Positions 54,601-62,844 of a stretch of DNA of 64,000 nt are shown here, one piece after another (the first letter of the stretch is position 1; every line of letters starts with the position of its first letter). This DNA is from Peltaster fructicola. Its lineage: Eukaryota > Ascomycota > Dothideomycetes. The DNA lies in contig CP051139.1 in assembly GCA_001592805.2 (NCBI GenBank), positions 1,922,001 through 1,986,000 on the forward strand. The letters run 5' to 3'. The position numbers were made by a program, and so were the translations under genes. A model generated the notes under the pieces. That model searched no databases, was not told the DNA's origin, and was given only the letters and a program-made list of their open reading frames with translations.

Positions 54601-56590
54601 TGAGTTTGATAGCTCGGTCCTGCTCTTCTGTGAAGTCGTACATCAAGGTGGGCACTTCAGGCGAGGGCTCTCGGGGTTCGACATCGTTACTCTCGGTCCC
54701 GGCTCCAATTGGCGCATCGCCTTCGTGCTCTGCGGCGCCAGCAGAGGAATCGTTGTCCTGATGACCGATCTCGGCTGTCACTTCTGGGCTGGTCCCAACG
54801 AACAGACTTCGCAGATACTCACCCTTTCGCTGGACGAACTTTGGCGGCTGTGTGATCTTGGCGAGTATCGCAGCTTTCCGTTGAGGACTCATGTCGTTGC
54901 CCTGTCCCGGAGGCTCAAGAACGTCCGGCAATATCAAGCGACGTATGTAGTTGTAGCGGTTAACACAGCTTTCCACTGGTCGTCCGGGCATACGTTCTGC
55001 GATCGCAGGCCACTCCATCTTCTTCAGGTGCTTCATCTCGACTAACAGCTTGTCCTCTTCTGCAGAGTAGGGCATACGTTTCAAGTTGTAGCCATCGTCC
55101 TCTTCTCGTAGATTTGCGAGCTTTCTTACGTACTTCTTCTGTAGAGCAAACACAGCAGCGCAATCCGAGAAGGGTGTATGGATGAATGTAGTCGCTTGCG
55201 TAGGTTGTGTTTGCACGGGGTTCTTCGGAGGCGGCAGGACTTTTGGAGCTATAGCAGGAGTGACATCTGCCCGCATGTGTCTTGCTCTCTGCCACTGCAT
55301 CATGGCGCCAGCCCTTGGTGACAAAGGTTGAGCCATCTGTTTTATGATCTGCTTAGGCAGATATTGGATGATCTTCCATTCTTTTGGCATAACGGGAAGG
55401 TTCTCGTGGTATTTCTCGCCGGGCTTCTTTGGTTCCAGACGTCGAGCAGTGTTCGCAGGATAGAGAGTATTACTTGTCAGCAGTAGATCAGAATGGACCA
55501 TGAAAGGTCGATAGCCGTTAGGTGCTGGTGCTGGAGTGGCATGGTCCTGTACCACCGACATGAATCTGGCTTGAGCATCTGTGAACACATCGCTTTGATC
55601 GTGCATGTTGTAGTCCTCTCCACCTGAATCGCCGCCGTCTTCGGCCCACTGATTGTCATTCTCATCTAGAGCCCAGAGAGAACCTCGGCCGCGAGGCGAC
55701 TCGGTGAATAGAGCAGCTGACGACACAAGACTCGGTCTGGCGGCGGTTGGGCTGCCTATGCGTTGCCTCTTGCGTGGTGGTAGCTCGGGGTATGTCCAAG
55801 CAGCTTCTCTGACACCAGCAGACGTCTGGCTGTCATACAGTGTTGGGTTTGAAGTGGCTAAGAACTGAGCAACCTGCGCAGCGATGTTCTGTTGAAGTTG
55901 TTCCAGGGATGCTTTATCGAAAGGTCCACTCTCCGACTCCATAGCCAGAAGTGAATCCTTGAAGACGCCGGGCATACTCTGCAGTACTTTGATATGAGGA
56001 GGGAGTATGGTGTGCTCGCCACTATCACTTTCTTCACCCTCCGTGACCACGGTCGGCGTGACTGTCGATCGACGCAGTAACGCAGGATCAATCCTGGGCT
56101 GGACCTGCCGATTCGTGTCGCGATAGTGTTGCGTCTGATGTCTAGAATTGCCTTCATGGTCTGTGTCGATGTTATCGGGTGTAGTAGAGCCCAGTTGATC
56201 AATATCATGTCCAAGGCTGTGTAATGCTGCATGAAAAGAGGAATCATCATCGTCATCGTAATCGTCCTGTATCTCTGGCGTCGCTTCTGCTGTTGTGTCT
56301 GCAGCATAATCGTGTGCGAGGCTGTCTATGAAGGTAGATGCAGCGACTTGGCCAGGATCGACCTCATGTTGCATAGACTCGATATGTCCATTGTTGATGA
56401 CAATCTCTCCGGTGGCAAGATTGATCTCATCTCCGATGCCTGTGAAGTCCCTCTCATATTTGCGGAAGATCTGTTCGAAGCGCGATTTCAATCTCTGGTC
56501 ATTCGCCCTACGGTCAGAGATGAATTCATCGCCAATCGAGTCAGTCTCTGAGTCTGACAGGCAGTCTTCGTGATCGTCCTCCTCCTCCAT
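51647..56590 (-). CDS. SCM3: SCM3/HJURP-type CENP-A chaperone with Myb repeats
   Basis: A single intronless frame of 1647 residues. The Scm3 domain is at residues 24-75: 'RRANDQRLKSRFEQIF', 'DFTGIGDEINLATGEIVINN' and 'GHI', the hallmark that binds CENP-A/H4. Two Myb/SANT-like repeats lie near 505-555 ('YSAEEDKLLVEMKHLKKMEW', 'RPVESCVNRYNYIRR') and 640-695 ('FTEEQDRAIKLMRESRK', 'VGNRYYTHVYGRKFP'). The rest is disordered, with a 23-residue tandem repeat near 1000-1070, basic and acidic tracts, and a roughly 37-residue repeat containing DELAQEP three times near the C-terminus. Filamentous fungal Scm3 proteins are known to carry extra DNA-binding domains; this one deposits the centromeric H3 variant. 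Divergent from ATG6. Confidence 0.88.
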   Translation of the reverse strand: MEEEDDHEDCLSDSETDSIGDEFISDRRANDQRLKSRFEQIFRKYERDFTGIGDEINLATGEIVINNGHIESMQHEVDPGQVAASTFIDSLAHDYAADTTAEATPEIQDDYDDDDDSSFHAALHSLGHDIDQLGSTTPDNIDTDHEGNSRHQTQHYRDTNRQVQPRIDPALLRRSTVTPTVVTEGEESDSGEHTILPPHIKVLQSMPGVFKDSLLAMESESGPFDKASLEQLQQNIAAQVAQFLATSNPTLYDSQTSAGVREAAWTYPELPPRKRQRIGSPTAARPSLVSSAALFTESPRGRGSLWALDENDNQWAEDGGDSGGEDYNMHDQSDVFTDAQARFMSVVQDHATPAPAPNGYRPFMVHSDLLLTSNTLYPANTARRLEPKKPGEKYHENLPVMPKEWKIIQYLPKQIIKQMAQPLSPRAGAMMQWQRARHMRADVTPAIAPKVLPPPKNPVQTQPTQATTFIHTPFSDCAAVFALQKKYVRKLANLREEDDGYNLKRMPYSAEEDKLLVEMKHLKKMEWPAIAERMPGRPVESCVNRYNYIRRLILPDVLEPPGQGNDMSPQRKAAILAKITQPPKFVQRKGEYLRSLFVGTSPEVTAEIGHQDNDSSAGAAEHEGDAPIGAGTESNDVEPREPSPEVPTLMYDFTEEQDRAIKLMRESRKMMFDDIAQHFSGATEEIVGNRYYTHVYGRKFPAPSDEMKLAVEKIAARASIIRYAQPPKPRKKAFRRVYAHLLPQNSKKRAEVTADDTGRRPPVEESHSRTEVPNSTASQHEWSGSQDRVHGPNVWLPGRLSEGGSSSKHDSVLEDGQTENIDDSGLTIFDQQHTDSPAALPQRTSTPPSSPPLLTTYPGATDSKNQQHMQASSEAYTGGYNITGRTTSAVNSALDPRLAQWAQPIQARSTIHNVQSVRAIQPASNMQNARQAPHMGQGSMFGGPQPVERNLAPPPFPIPNPQQFPPGQGSMSWYPQAALTPTQPQYSHSSIPWPAPSGQPPIYLTLPPAQPPDRRNGIPWSAHNGQNFIRPTQPPKGRNEIPWSAHNGQNFIRPAQPPNGRNEVPQSAHNGQRVRPTLQPQAGLHSRPLNQAIFPRPTWGGVLQQQPPAVRQFVNTVLQTKDKAVPRHLHSQPRKKTQKQSDPLRAHSKNASAKHRDSSKPGRKRKSVIHSASEDDSGSEFDPDSSDDEQETDSQGSLSPFRHEGDDDDGSSKLADEPATTNYKVDVEPAARDRFLEMARQMVAPRPDRALQSRKSLICYRSDDDDYSDWEKEAEVEEESADEIEADLLLKSGCRPAVAERKMVRQAGGELKALARARPSVPATVVSSGELVPLQAGESTHQNNGARESTSVDPSLRDDDQTASARGDSSSRGDDNNRASTIVIEQSPPSDDNKASTTVVDLRREPSPASDKYVSMQLPEPSSAPKTQICQPRQEVEVEPTSQPAASVPKAKVNDQEPLPSSVMSVELRPGDEVDELAQESDLPSMATPANDKQRPSGVAMSVDLAQHDDDDDELAQEPTLSTTTRLANKQKRPSNSTTSLAVAQQKQVDMLAQEPDVSTIAKTASPAVQPTIQQKASVPSSSRATPKIKLTMTKARIDGRRASLVQRDPVADRQNHITKAKKRQSAPSRLNEVHRTAHDLSDDELA
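53376..53582. repeat. Three tandem 69-bp units within SCM3
   Basis: Units start at 53376, 53445 and 53514, exactly 69 bp (23 codons) apart. Each encodes a version of 'GRNEIPWSAHNGQNFIRP' with 'QPP'. The third diverges at its end and a decayed fourth may follow. The frame is preserved throughout. Confidence 0.85.
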
Positions 56591-56859
56591 GGCGGAGTAG
56601 GACCAAATGACGCATACTAGATCGCCAATTGATGTGTGTGTATGTATGATGCTTGAGGTTGCGCGTGCACCAGTTGATTGATCAGAAGTCGCGAGCCGCT
56701 AGTGACTTTCACGGCTTAGCGCTAAAACTAGGCGAAAGGCTACCATATCATGTGCCTGCCCACAAGCACCTGTGAGCAGTGCTGATGTATACTCCGACTG
56801 CATCACAGCACCGATGATTGTCGACAAGAAAGCAGCATCGATAATACGTGCTGTTCGTC

Positions 56860-58317
56860 ATGGCTCAGCTATTGTGCCAGAAATGCAGGACGCCCCTTGA
56901 GCTCGATGGATCGCTCCATCATCTCAACCCTGCTTCCTTCAAGATACTGGCTGATGCTGCGCCGTTGCTGGACATTCAGGCACCGTCATCACCGCAGTCT
57001 GTGGACGCGCAGGAGCGCTTACAGCACTACAAAGAGGTGGTATCCAGCACTGCAGCACCGCCAAACCGACGTACTCTGTCATCGGAGCAGTGGAAACGCA
57101 GCAGTCCAGCTACTGACCAGTCCTATGTCGTGTTACCAGAGTCGCAAGCTACCAAAGCCAAGCCAAGTGAGAGCCATGGCAAGAGTGTCGCCAAGCAGCA
57201 TGAAAATGGTCCAGTATCGTTCGAGCATATGGAGATGGCCACTCGATTGTTTGAGATTCTTTCTGCTCGATCAGACATCGATCATCCCATCTGCACTGAA
57301 TGCACAGAGATCGTTCTTGATGGCTTACAAAAGCGTCAGCATAATGTCATTCGAGAACGTGATGCTTACATACAGTTCTTGAAGCAAGCTGAGCAGGATG
57401 TCCCAACGGACGAAGAGGTCAAGCGCAGTCAAGCCGCATTGTCCGATGTGCTCCGTCGTGAGCGTGAGGCTATGAAGGAGCTGGAATTACTCGAAGCCGA
57501 GAAGCTGCGCATGGAGGACGAGATCGCTGCTCTTGACGCGGAATCAGAGCTTCTCGATGAGGAGGAGGAAAAGTACTGGAGGATGCGTAATGCACATACA
57601 GCTGAGCTTGCCGCCTTTCAAGAAGAACGCAACAGCCTACAGAATCAACTTGCGCACGACAACAAGCTACTGGAATCGCTGCAGCGGACCAATGTCTACA
57701 ATGATACATTCTGCATTGGTCACGATGGTAACTTTGTCACAATCAATGGTCTCCGCCTTGGGAGACTGCCCGACTACCCAGTGGACTGGGCAGAGATCAA
57801 CGCAGCATGGGGTCAAGCTCTTCTACTCCTGGTTGTCCTGGCTGAGAAGCTCAACTGTACACTTAGTGGCTGGAAGCTACATCCCATGGGCTCTACATCA
57901 AAGATCGAGAAGCTGGAGACACTGCCTGCGACATCCGCTGGATCTACTAATGGGAAGCAGAAAGGTGCAATGCTCGAACTGTACAGTTCAGGAGATGTGC
58001 CTCTCAGTTTTGGGTTCCTGCATCGCAGTTTTGACAGTGGCATGGTTGCTTATTTGGATTGTGTTCGCCAGCTTGGCGAGCATGTGGAACGATCATCGAC
58101 TGGTCTCCGCATGCCATACAAGATCAGCAGGGACAAGATTGGAGATATGAGCATAAAGTTAGGTCACTTCGGACAGGAGACTGATTGGACGAAGGCATGC
58201 AAGTTCACACTGACTTGCTGTAAGTTCTTGCTTGCTCATGCAAGTCACAAAGACGACCCGCGCACCTCAAAGACTGGACGATTAAACGAAGAGTCAGGCC
58301 GAGTTCGACATATGTGA
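56860..58317 (+). CDS. ATG6: Autophagy protein ATG6 / Beclin 1 (VPS30)
   Basis: Intronless, 485 residues from the ATG at 56860 (MAQLLCQKCRTPLELDGSL). A CxxC pair is at 6-9 and another at 'CTECTE' near 150, both kept in fungal Beclins. A coiled coil spans about 170-285 ('RREREAMKELELLEAEKLRM', 'ERNSLQNQLAHDNKLLESLQ'). The evolutionarily conserved BARA domain follows: 'NDTFCIGHDGNFVTINGLRL', 'WAEINAAWGQALLLL', 'LELYSSGDVPLSFGFLHRSF' and 'FTLTCCKFLLAHAS'. It is the regulatory subunit of Vps34 PI3-kinase complexes I and II. A divergent 269-bp spacer separates it from SCM3. Confidence 0.96.
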   Translation: MAQLLCQKCRTPLELDGSLHHLNPASFKILADAAPLLDIQAPSSPQSVDAQERLQHYKEVVSSTAAPPNRRTLSSEQWKRSSPATDQSYVVLPESQATKAKPSESHGKSVAKQHENGPVSFEHMEMATRLFEILSARSDIDHPICTECTEIVLDGLQKRQHNVIRERDAYIQFLKQAEQDVPTDEEVKRSQAALSDVLRREREAMKELELLEAEKLRMEDEIAALDAESELLDEEEEKYWRMRNAHTAELAAFQEERNSLQNQLAHDNKLLESLQRTNVYNDTFCIGHDGNFVTINGLRLGRLPDYPVDWAEINAAWGQALLLLVVLAEKLNCTLSGWKLHPMGSTSKIEKLETLPATSAGSTNGKQKGAMLELYSSGDVPLSFGFLHRSFDSGMVAYLDCVRQLGEHVERSSTGLRMPYKISRDKIGDMSIKLGHFGQETDWTKACKFTLTCCKFLLAHASHKDDPRTSKTGRLNEESGRVRHM

Positions 58318-58855
58318 TCGAAACGATGCGTTCGACCATCTGAGATGGTCGAGAGACAAGTAGATTGCGTTCGATACGCTGGTCCGCCACCCGTCTTTGG
58401 ACATTGCGGTCATCGCGTGCTGGCAACACCATCTTACGAAAGTGTGCTCGTGGAAGTGTTCCAAGGGCGCACGTGAGAGAAGCAGACAGCAAGGCTTAGA
58501 GTCACAGCATGCATGGTGGTGAGCCTTACCATGCATGATCTCAAGCTTGCTATGGACGACCTGGCGTGAAGCAGAGATGCTCAACCATTATCATAGTTAG
58601 CACGTTTGATGGTCGATTTCGCCCGACCGTGTCCGATGTGGTAGGTTGATCGTAGTTGCAAGGCATGTAGCCAATGTGTGTACGACATCAGCGATTCATC
58701 TCTCGTCTCATATGCATGCCTGAGGCGCAAGTAGTCGGAAAGCTCCCGCCTTAACCAGACTTCATAGCTCAATTTCAACATATTCACGTGTCGCGACCAA
58801 CGTCTTGTCATAGACCTCAGTCAACCCATATCGTACCGTCGAGAGAGTCGCAGAG
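58318..58855. other. Intergenic ATG6 / SmG
   Basis: About 540 bp. It holds the hairpin at 58508-58537 and a TCACGTGT element near 58783-58793 before SmG; no coding frame supported. Confidence 0.4.
58508..58537. repeat. Perfect 10-bp inverted repeat hairpin
   Basis: CATGCATGGT at 58508-58517 and ACCATGCATG at 58528-58537 are exact reverse complements with a 10-nt loop. It lies 190 bp after the ATG6 stop codon and could be a 3' UTR or transcript-end structure. Confidence 0.55.
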
Positions 58856-59195
58856 ATGCCTGCAGGTCAACCAGAACTCAAGAAAGTACGTACTCCCCCA
58901 GCTGTGTCGGCAGACTACCAAGACTAACATTGTCGCGCACAGTACCTCGACAAACGAGTCGAAGCTCAACTGAACGGCTCGCGCAAAGTGATAGGAACAC
59001 TTCGAGGTTACGATGTGAGTATCCACCGCTACGCGCATCGAGCAGTAGCTGACAATGTCGTAGGTCTTCCTCAATATCGTCCTTGACGAGGCTAGCGAGA
59101 TCAGGCCGACCGGAGAGAAGATACGCATAGGCATGTGTGTCATTAGAGGCAACTCAGTCCTTGTACTCGAAGCTCTCGACCGCATCGACAACTAG
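58856..59195 (+). CDS. SMX2: Small nuclear ribonucleoprotein SmG
   Basis: Three exons, 58856-58885, 58943-59014 and 59064-59195, encode 77 residues. The product opens 'MPAGQPELKKYLDKRVEAQL' and carries both Sm motifs: 'NGSRKVIGTLRGYDVFLNIV' and 'IGMCVIRGNSVLVLEALDRI'. 'MCVIRGNSVLVLEAL' is specific to SmG. It sits in the Sm ring of spliceosomal snRNPs, the same ring as SmD3 elsewhere in this window. Introns are 57 and 49 nt. The gene is too finely split to be seen as one open frame. Confidence 0.95.
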
Positions 59196-59659
59196 AGACC
59201 GTTTGCTACGTTACGATCCAGGCACGACGATACAGGCGCTGGATCTGCGACGTTGACACAAAAGCAAGAAACTGGCGAAACAGGAGCAGCACAAGCGCCA
59301 GAGACGGCGACTACCAGCACAGCCAGACGGAGTGCTCGAGCATGATCCATTACGCATGGTCGCTCAAGCTTCCTCGAAGCAAGTTTCCGCAAAACATGTA
59401 TGATAAGGGAGCACAGAGGCATATCACTGCAAGCTCGGTATAGGGGATATGGAAGCTGATTATGGAATTGTAAAGATACCCAAGTTCATGACGAATGCAA
59501 ACAACGCAAAATGCATGATTCACGACCGTCTGTATTGATTGTTGTCTCGCCGAGACCATGCTCCAGCCTGAATGAACATTCGCAAGCAGAATCATAAGTC
59601 GTGATAGGTTACGTGCTTAAATGGCGCACGTCCAAAAGACAGAAGAAGGCGGCGGCCAC
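59196..59659. other. Convergent spacer SmG / aminotransferase
   Basis: About 460 bp between converging stop codons; no supported gene. Confidence 0.35.
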
Positions 59660-61368
59660 CTAGATGGAATATCCGTTGGCCAGCTTGGGCATGCCAAAGG
59701 TATCTCTGATAGCATTGCCGAGCCGATAGACACCCTCGCGAATTTGATCGAATGGCACAGCGGCATATGTGCCTCTGAAGTACATAGCATCATTCTCGCC
59801 TTGTCCTTCTGGGCAGAACCAGGATCCCTTCATCAGTAAGGTGCCGTGTTCGACAATGGTCTGGAAGATTTCCTCCTCTATCTCCGCTCGGCCTTTGTAC
59901 GGATAGTGGGGGTGTCGCCGGTAGTCGACCTTATACCAGTGAAACATGCCAGCCATAGGAGCCACCCAGGTGACGATGTCGAGAGGCAAGTACTTCTCGC
60001 TCGCCTCCAGGAGGACGTCCCGGCGGGTTGTATACTCCCTTCGGATGTGCATGAGCCAGTCTAGGTAACCAGCATGTCCCCAATGCTCTTCGAGAAGCTT
60101 GAATAGGATGAGTTGTGCCATACCACTAGGACATTGTGTGGATACGTCGACGTGTGATCGATACCGCTCGACGATCTGTTCTGAAGCTGTGATCCATCCC
60201 ACTCGGCTGCCAGGCGCGATGACTTTGGAAAACGAATCCATTCGTAGCACTCTGCCATCGACATCAATAGACAGATATGATGGTACAAGAGCGGCCAGGA
60301 AGTCCTCATGTGTCTCTGGTGGTGGTACAGGTGAAGCGTCTGGACCAGTGTATGGCTGCATCTGCAGGAAATAGTATGGCTCATCCTCGAAGATGATCAG
60401 ATCGTGTTTCTGAGCAATGGCGTAAACCTCTCTTCTGCGCTGGATACTAGCCGTTGCGCCAGTTGGGTTTTGTCCAGTAGGCACAGTGTAGAGCACTGAT
60501 GGCTTGCGACCACCTCTGACGTGCGGCTGCCAGTTGGTGAGGACATCATCGAGAGCCTCAGCTATAATGCCCTCAGCATCCATGGCGACCCCAGCAACAG
60601 ACACGCCCATCGGCTTAGCAGACTCGACGGCAGACGGGAAGGTAAATTCCTCACTGAGGATCCAATCACCACGTTCGCAGAACATACGAAGTGCAATGTC
60701 GAGTGCGCTGGTCGAGCCGACTGTCATCGTGCAGCTCCAATCTCTGTAGGGAGGGCTGTGCACAATCTCTGTGTGTTCAACGAGCCAACGCAGCAGCTGT
60801 GCGGCACCATAGCCTTGGCCATAGTTGAAAGCAGTTGCAATGTCGAATGCCGATTTGTCGAGAGCTTGATCGTCTTTGCCAGCGGTCAAGATGGAGTGAT
60901 CTACGTCTGAGTCGCGACCGAAGTTCGGTACTTTGATGGAGAGCTCTTCAAATGGGAAGTACTCGCTGGACGGGAGGCCACCGCCAAGAGATATCATGCC
61001 GGGATTCTTCAGATACTTTGCTGCAGCCTTAAGCGAACTGTGTTGTCGGCTGCGAGACTCCAATGACAAGCGATCTGTACCTGCGTTAGCGAGTAATCCT
61101 CCATAAGCGTTTCCCTTCGCAGATACAAAGTGGAAACCTTAGACAGACATCGGGTCTACTTACGGTCCCATCGCTTGGCCCTGGGTTTGTTCACATGGTG
61201 GACACGACCCTTGAACGCTTCTACATCGGCAAGAGCAGCGACGCCAGCGATCAGCTTGACTTCCGCAGCCCTACGCTTAGCGACACCTTGGATGGTCAAT
61301 CGGCTCGGGATGGAGTACGTCGAAGTGTCGGTCTCGGGCAGCACCTCGATAGCGGCAGGTGGCGTCAT
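59660..61368 (-). CDS. ARO8: Aromatic / 2-aminoadipate aminotransferase, ARO8-like
   Basis: Two exons, 61368-61164 and 61074-59660, 539 residues. The junction restores 'AKRWDHRLSLESRSRQHSSL', the conserved fungal ARO8 N-terminus. Fold-type I PLP features follow: 'PGMISLGGGLPSSEYFPFEE', 'TVGSTSALDIALRMFCERGD', 'YTVPTGQNPTGATASIQRR', 'FEDEPYYFLQ', and the Schiff-base lysine in 'DSFSKVIAPGSRVGW'. Enzymes of this branch transaminate Phe, Tyr, Trp and 2-aminoadipate. All catalytic residues are intact. The first 45 residues before the conserved part may be a targeting extension. Substrate preference cannot be read from sequence. Confidence 0.9.
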
Positions 61369-62844
61369 GCTGCCCCAGAGAATGTATATGCTGTAGAGAT
61401 CCTGGGGGTGGGTAATTGGCCTCTCTGCCTCGCTCTATTGGCTATGCAGCAGCAACGAGTCGTTACTATCCCACGTAGAGAGTGAATGGTCCCACGCCTG
61501 ACGCGGGCAGTTACGCGGGTCGTGGAGAAAGAAGTTACCGTATTGGGGCCTGGTTGACACGAAAGCGAATAGATGGGACTCGTGGGATGACGAGGGTGCG
61601 TGGGAAGGTGTTAAAGAGGCATAAAGCCTGCAAGGTGAGGAGCAGAAGACATAAAGAGGTGAATGTGGAACGCAGGAAATACGTACGCACCTCGAGGGCC
61701 ACAAGCTCAACAGGAGCTTATGACCTCCTCTGGTATCGAATCTCGTTCACAAATGCCTTGGCCGAGCGCACGACCTGTCGCAGCTGTCCTCCAACACCAC
61801 CCGAACTTTTCCTCATGGCTCTACAGCAAGTGCCTGATCTGCTATGGGTAGCTCGTACCTAGGTTTGATCGGCTTGGTGTGATTTCATTCAAGCGGCGTC
61901 TTTAGAGGTGTCTCGTGCAGCCGGAAACAGCCAAGGAACCCACCGGACGGCATGAGAATGCTCACTGATCACTATACCGCTCTTTGCCATTCGGAGGCGG
62001 TCAGTGGTGTGATGAGCCATGGCACAGGAGTCAAGCCGGCATTGGGCAGCCGACGCTTCTGACTGGTGTTGATCATCAGTCACCACTGGAACCTGTGGCC
62101 TTTCAACACATCCATGCAGCTCTTTCAAAGCGTGTGTGTGTGTTCGAATGATTGGAAGAAGCTAGAGCAAGAGCTCTTTCCTTATCGGTTCCAATCGGCA
62201 TTGACGACGTCGCTGCAACCCAAGGTGTGTGTCATGGAGACACGAGGGAGCATACAGAGTCGGCCGTACCATTAACCCGGGCCACGACAACCACTAGGTA
62301 GGCTTCTCCTCCAAAGGGACGACGCGTGCGGACACAACAAGAAGACATTCTGCAACCATCCTGCTCCCTTGCGCCGCTCAATATCACAAAGCCTGTGTGA
62401 TCTCACTGCTGACAGTCGAGGCGATAAGTAGGATCGTGAAATGACCATGATAGTCTGGTATGTGCTGGCATCGCTGTGGCCGACAAAGGATCGACCGGTT
62501 AGGAGGTGTCATTGTTTGAAAAGTTAAGGTTTTGATGGATCGAAAGTCAAACAGGGACGAAATTGTTTCACTGTGACAAGATGTCTTCGTCGAGGATGTC
62601 TTGAAGTAGATTGCAACCAAGCAATATGACGCCAGTGCTCAGTAATCAGAAGATGTACGTGAACTGATCGTTATGTTTGGTCTAACACATGTCAAAGAGC
62701 TAGTCAATCGTCAAAGGGGTATACAGAGCACATGCGAAAAAGCACAAGACAACAACCAGGCAGACGCTTTCCAACCACGCCTTGCAGCACATGCCGACAA
62801 ACCACAATGAAAGCAAAGGGCTGGAAACTGGTCAGAAAGCACGT
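61369..62844. other. Intergenic, aminotransferase promoter to CLIP gene 3' end
   Basis: About 1.5 kb. Short frames only, no family match. A GTGTGTGTGTG run lies near 62130-62140. No tRNA or repeat element found. Confidence 0.4.

Noticed and set aside
21065-59195. Two Sm genes and two autophagy genes in one window considered as clusters
   Set aside because: They are tens of kilobases apart with unrelated genes between; co-occurrence looks coincidental.
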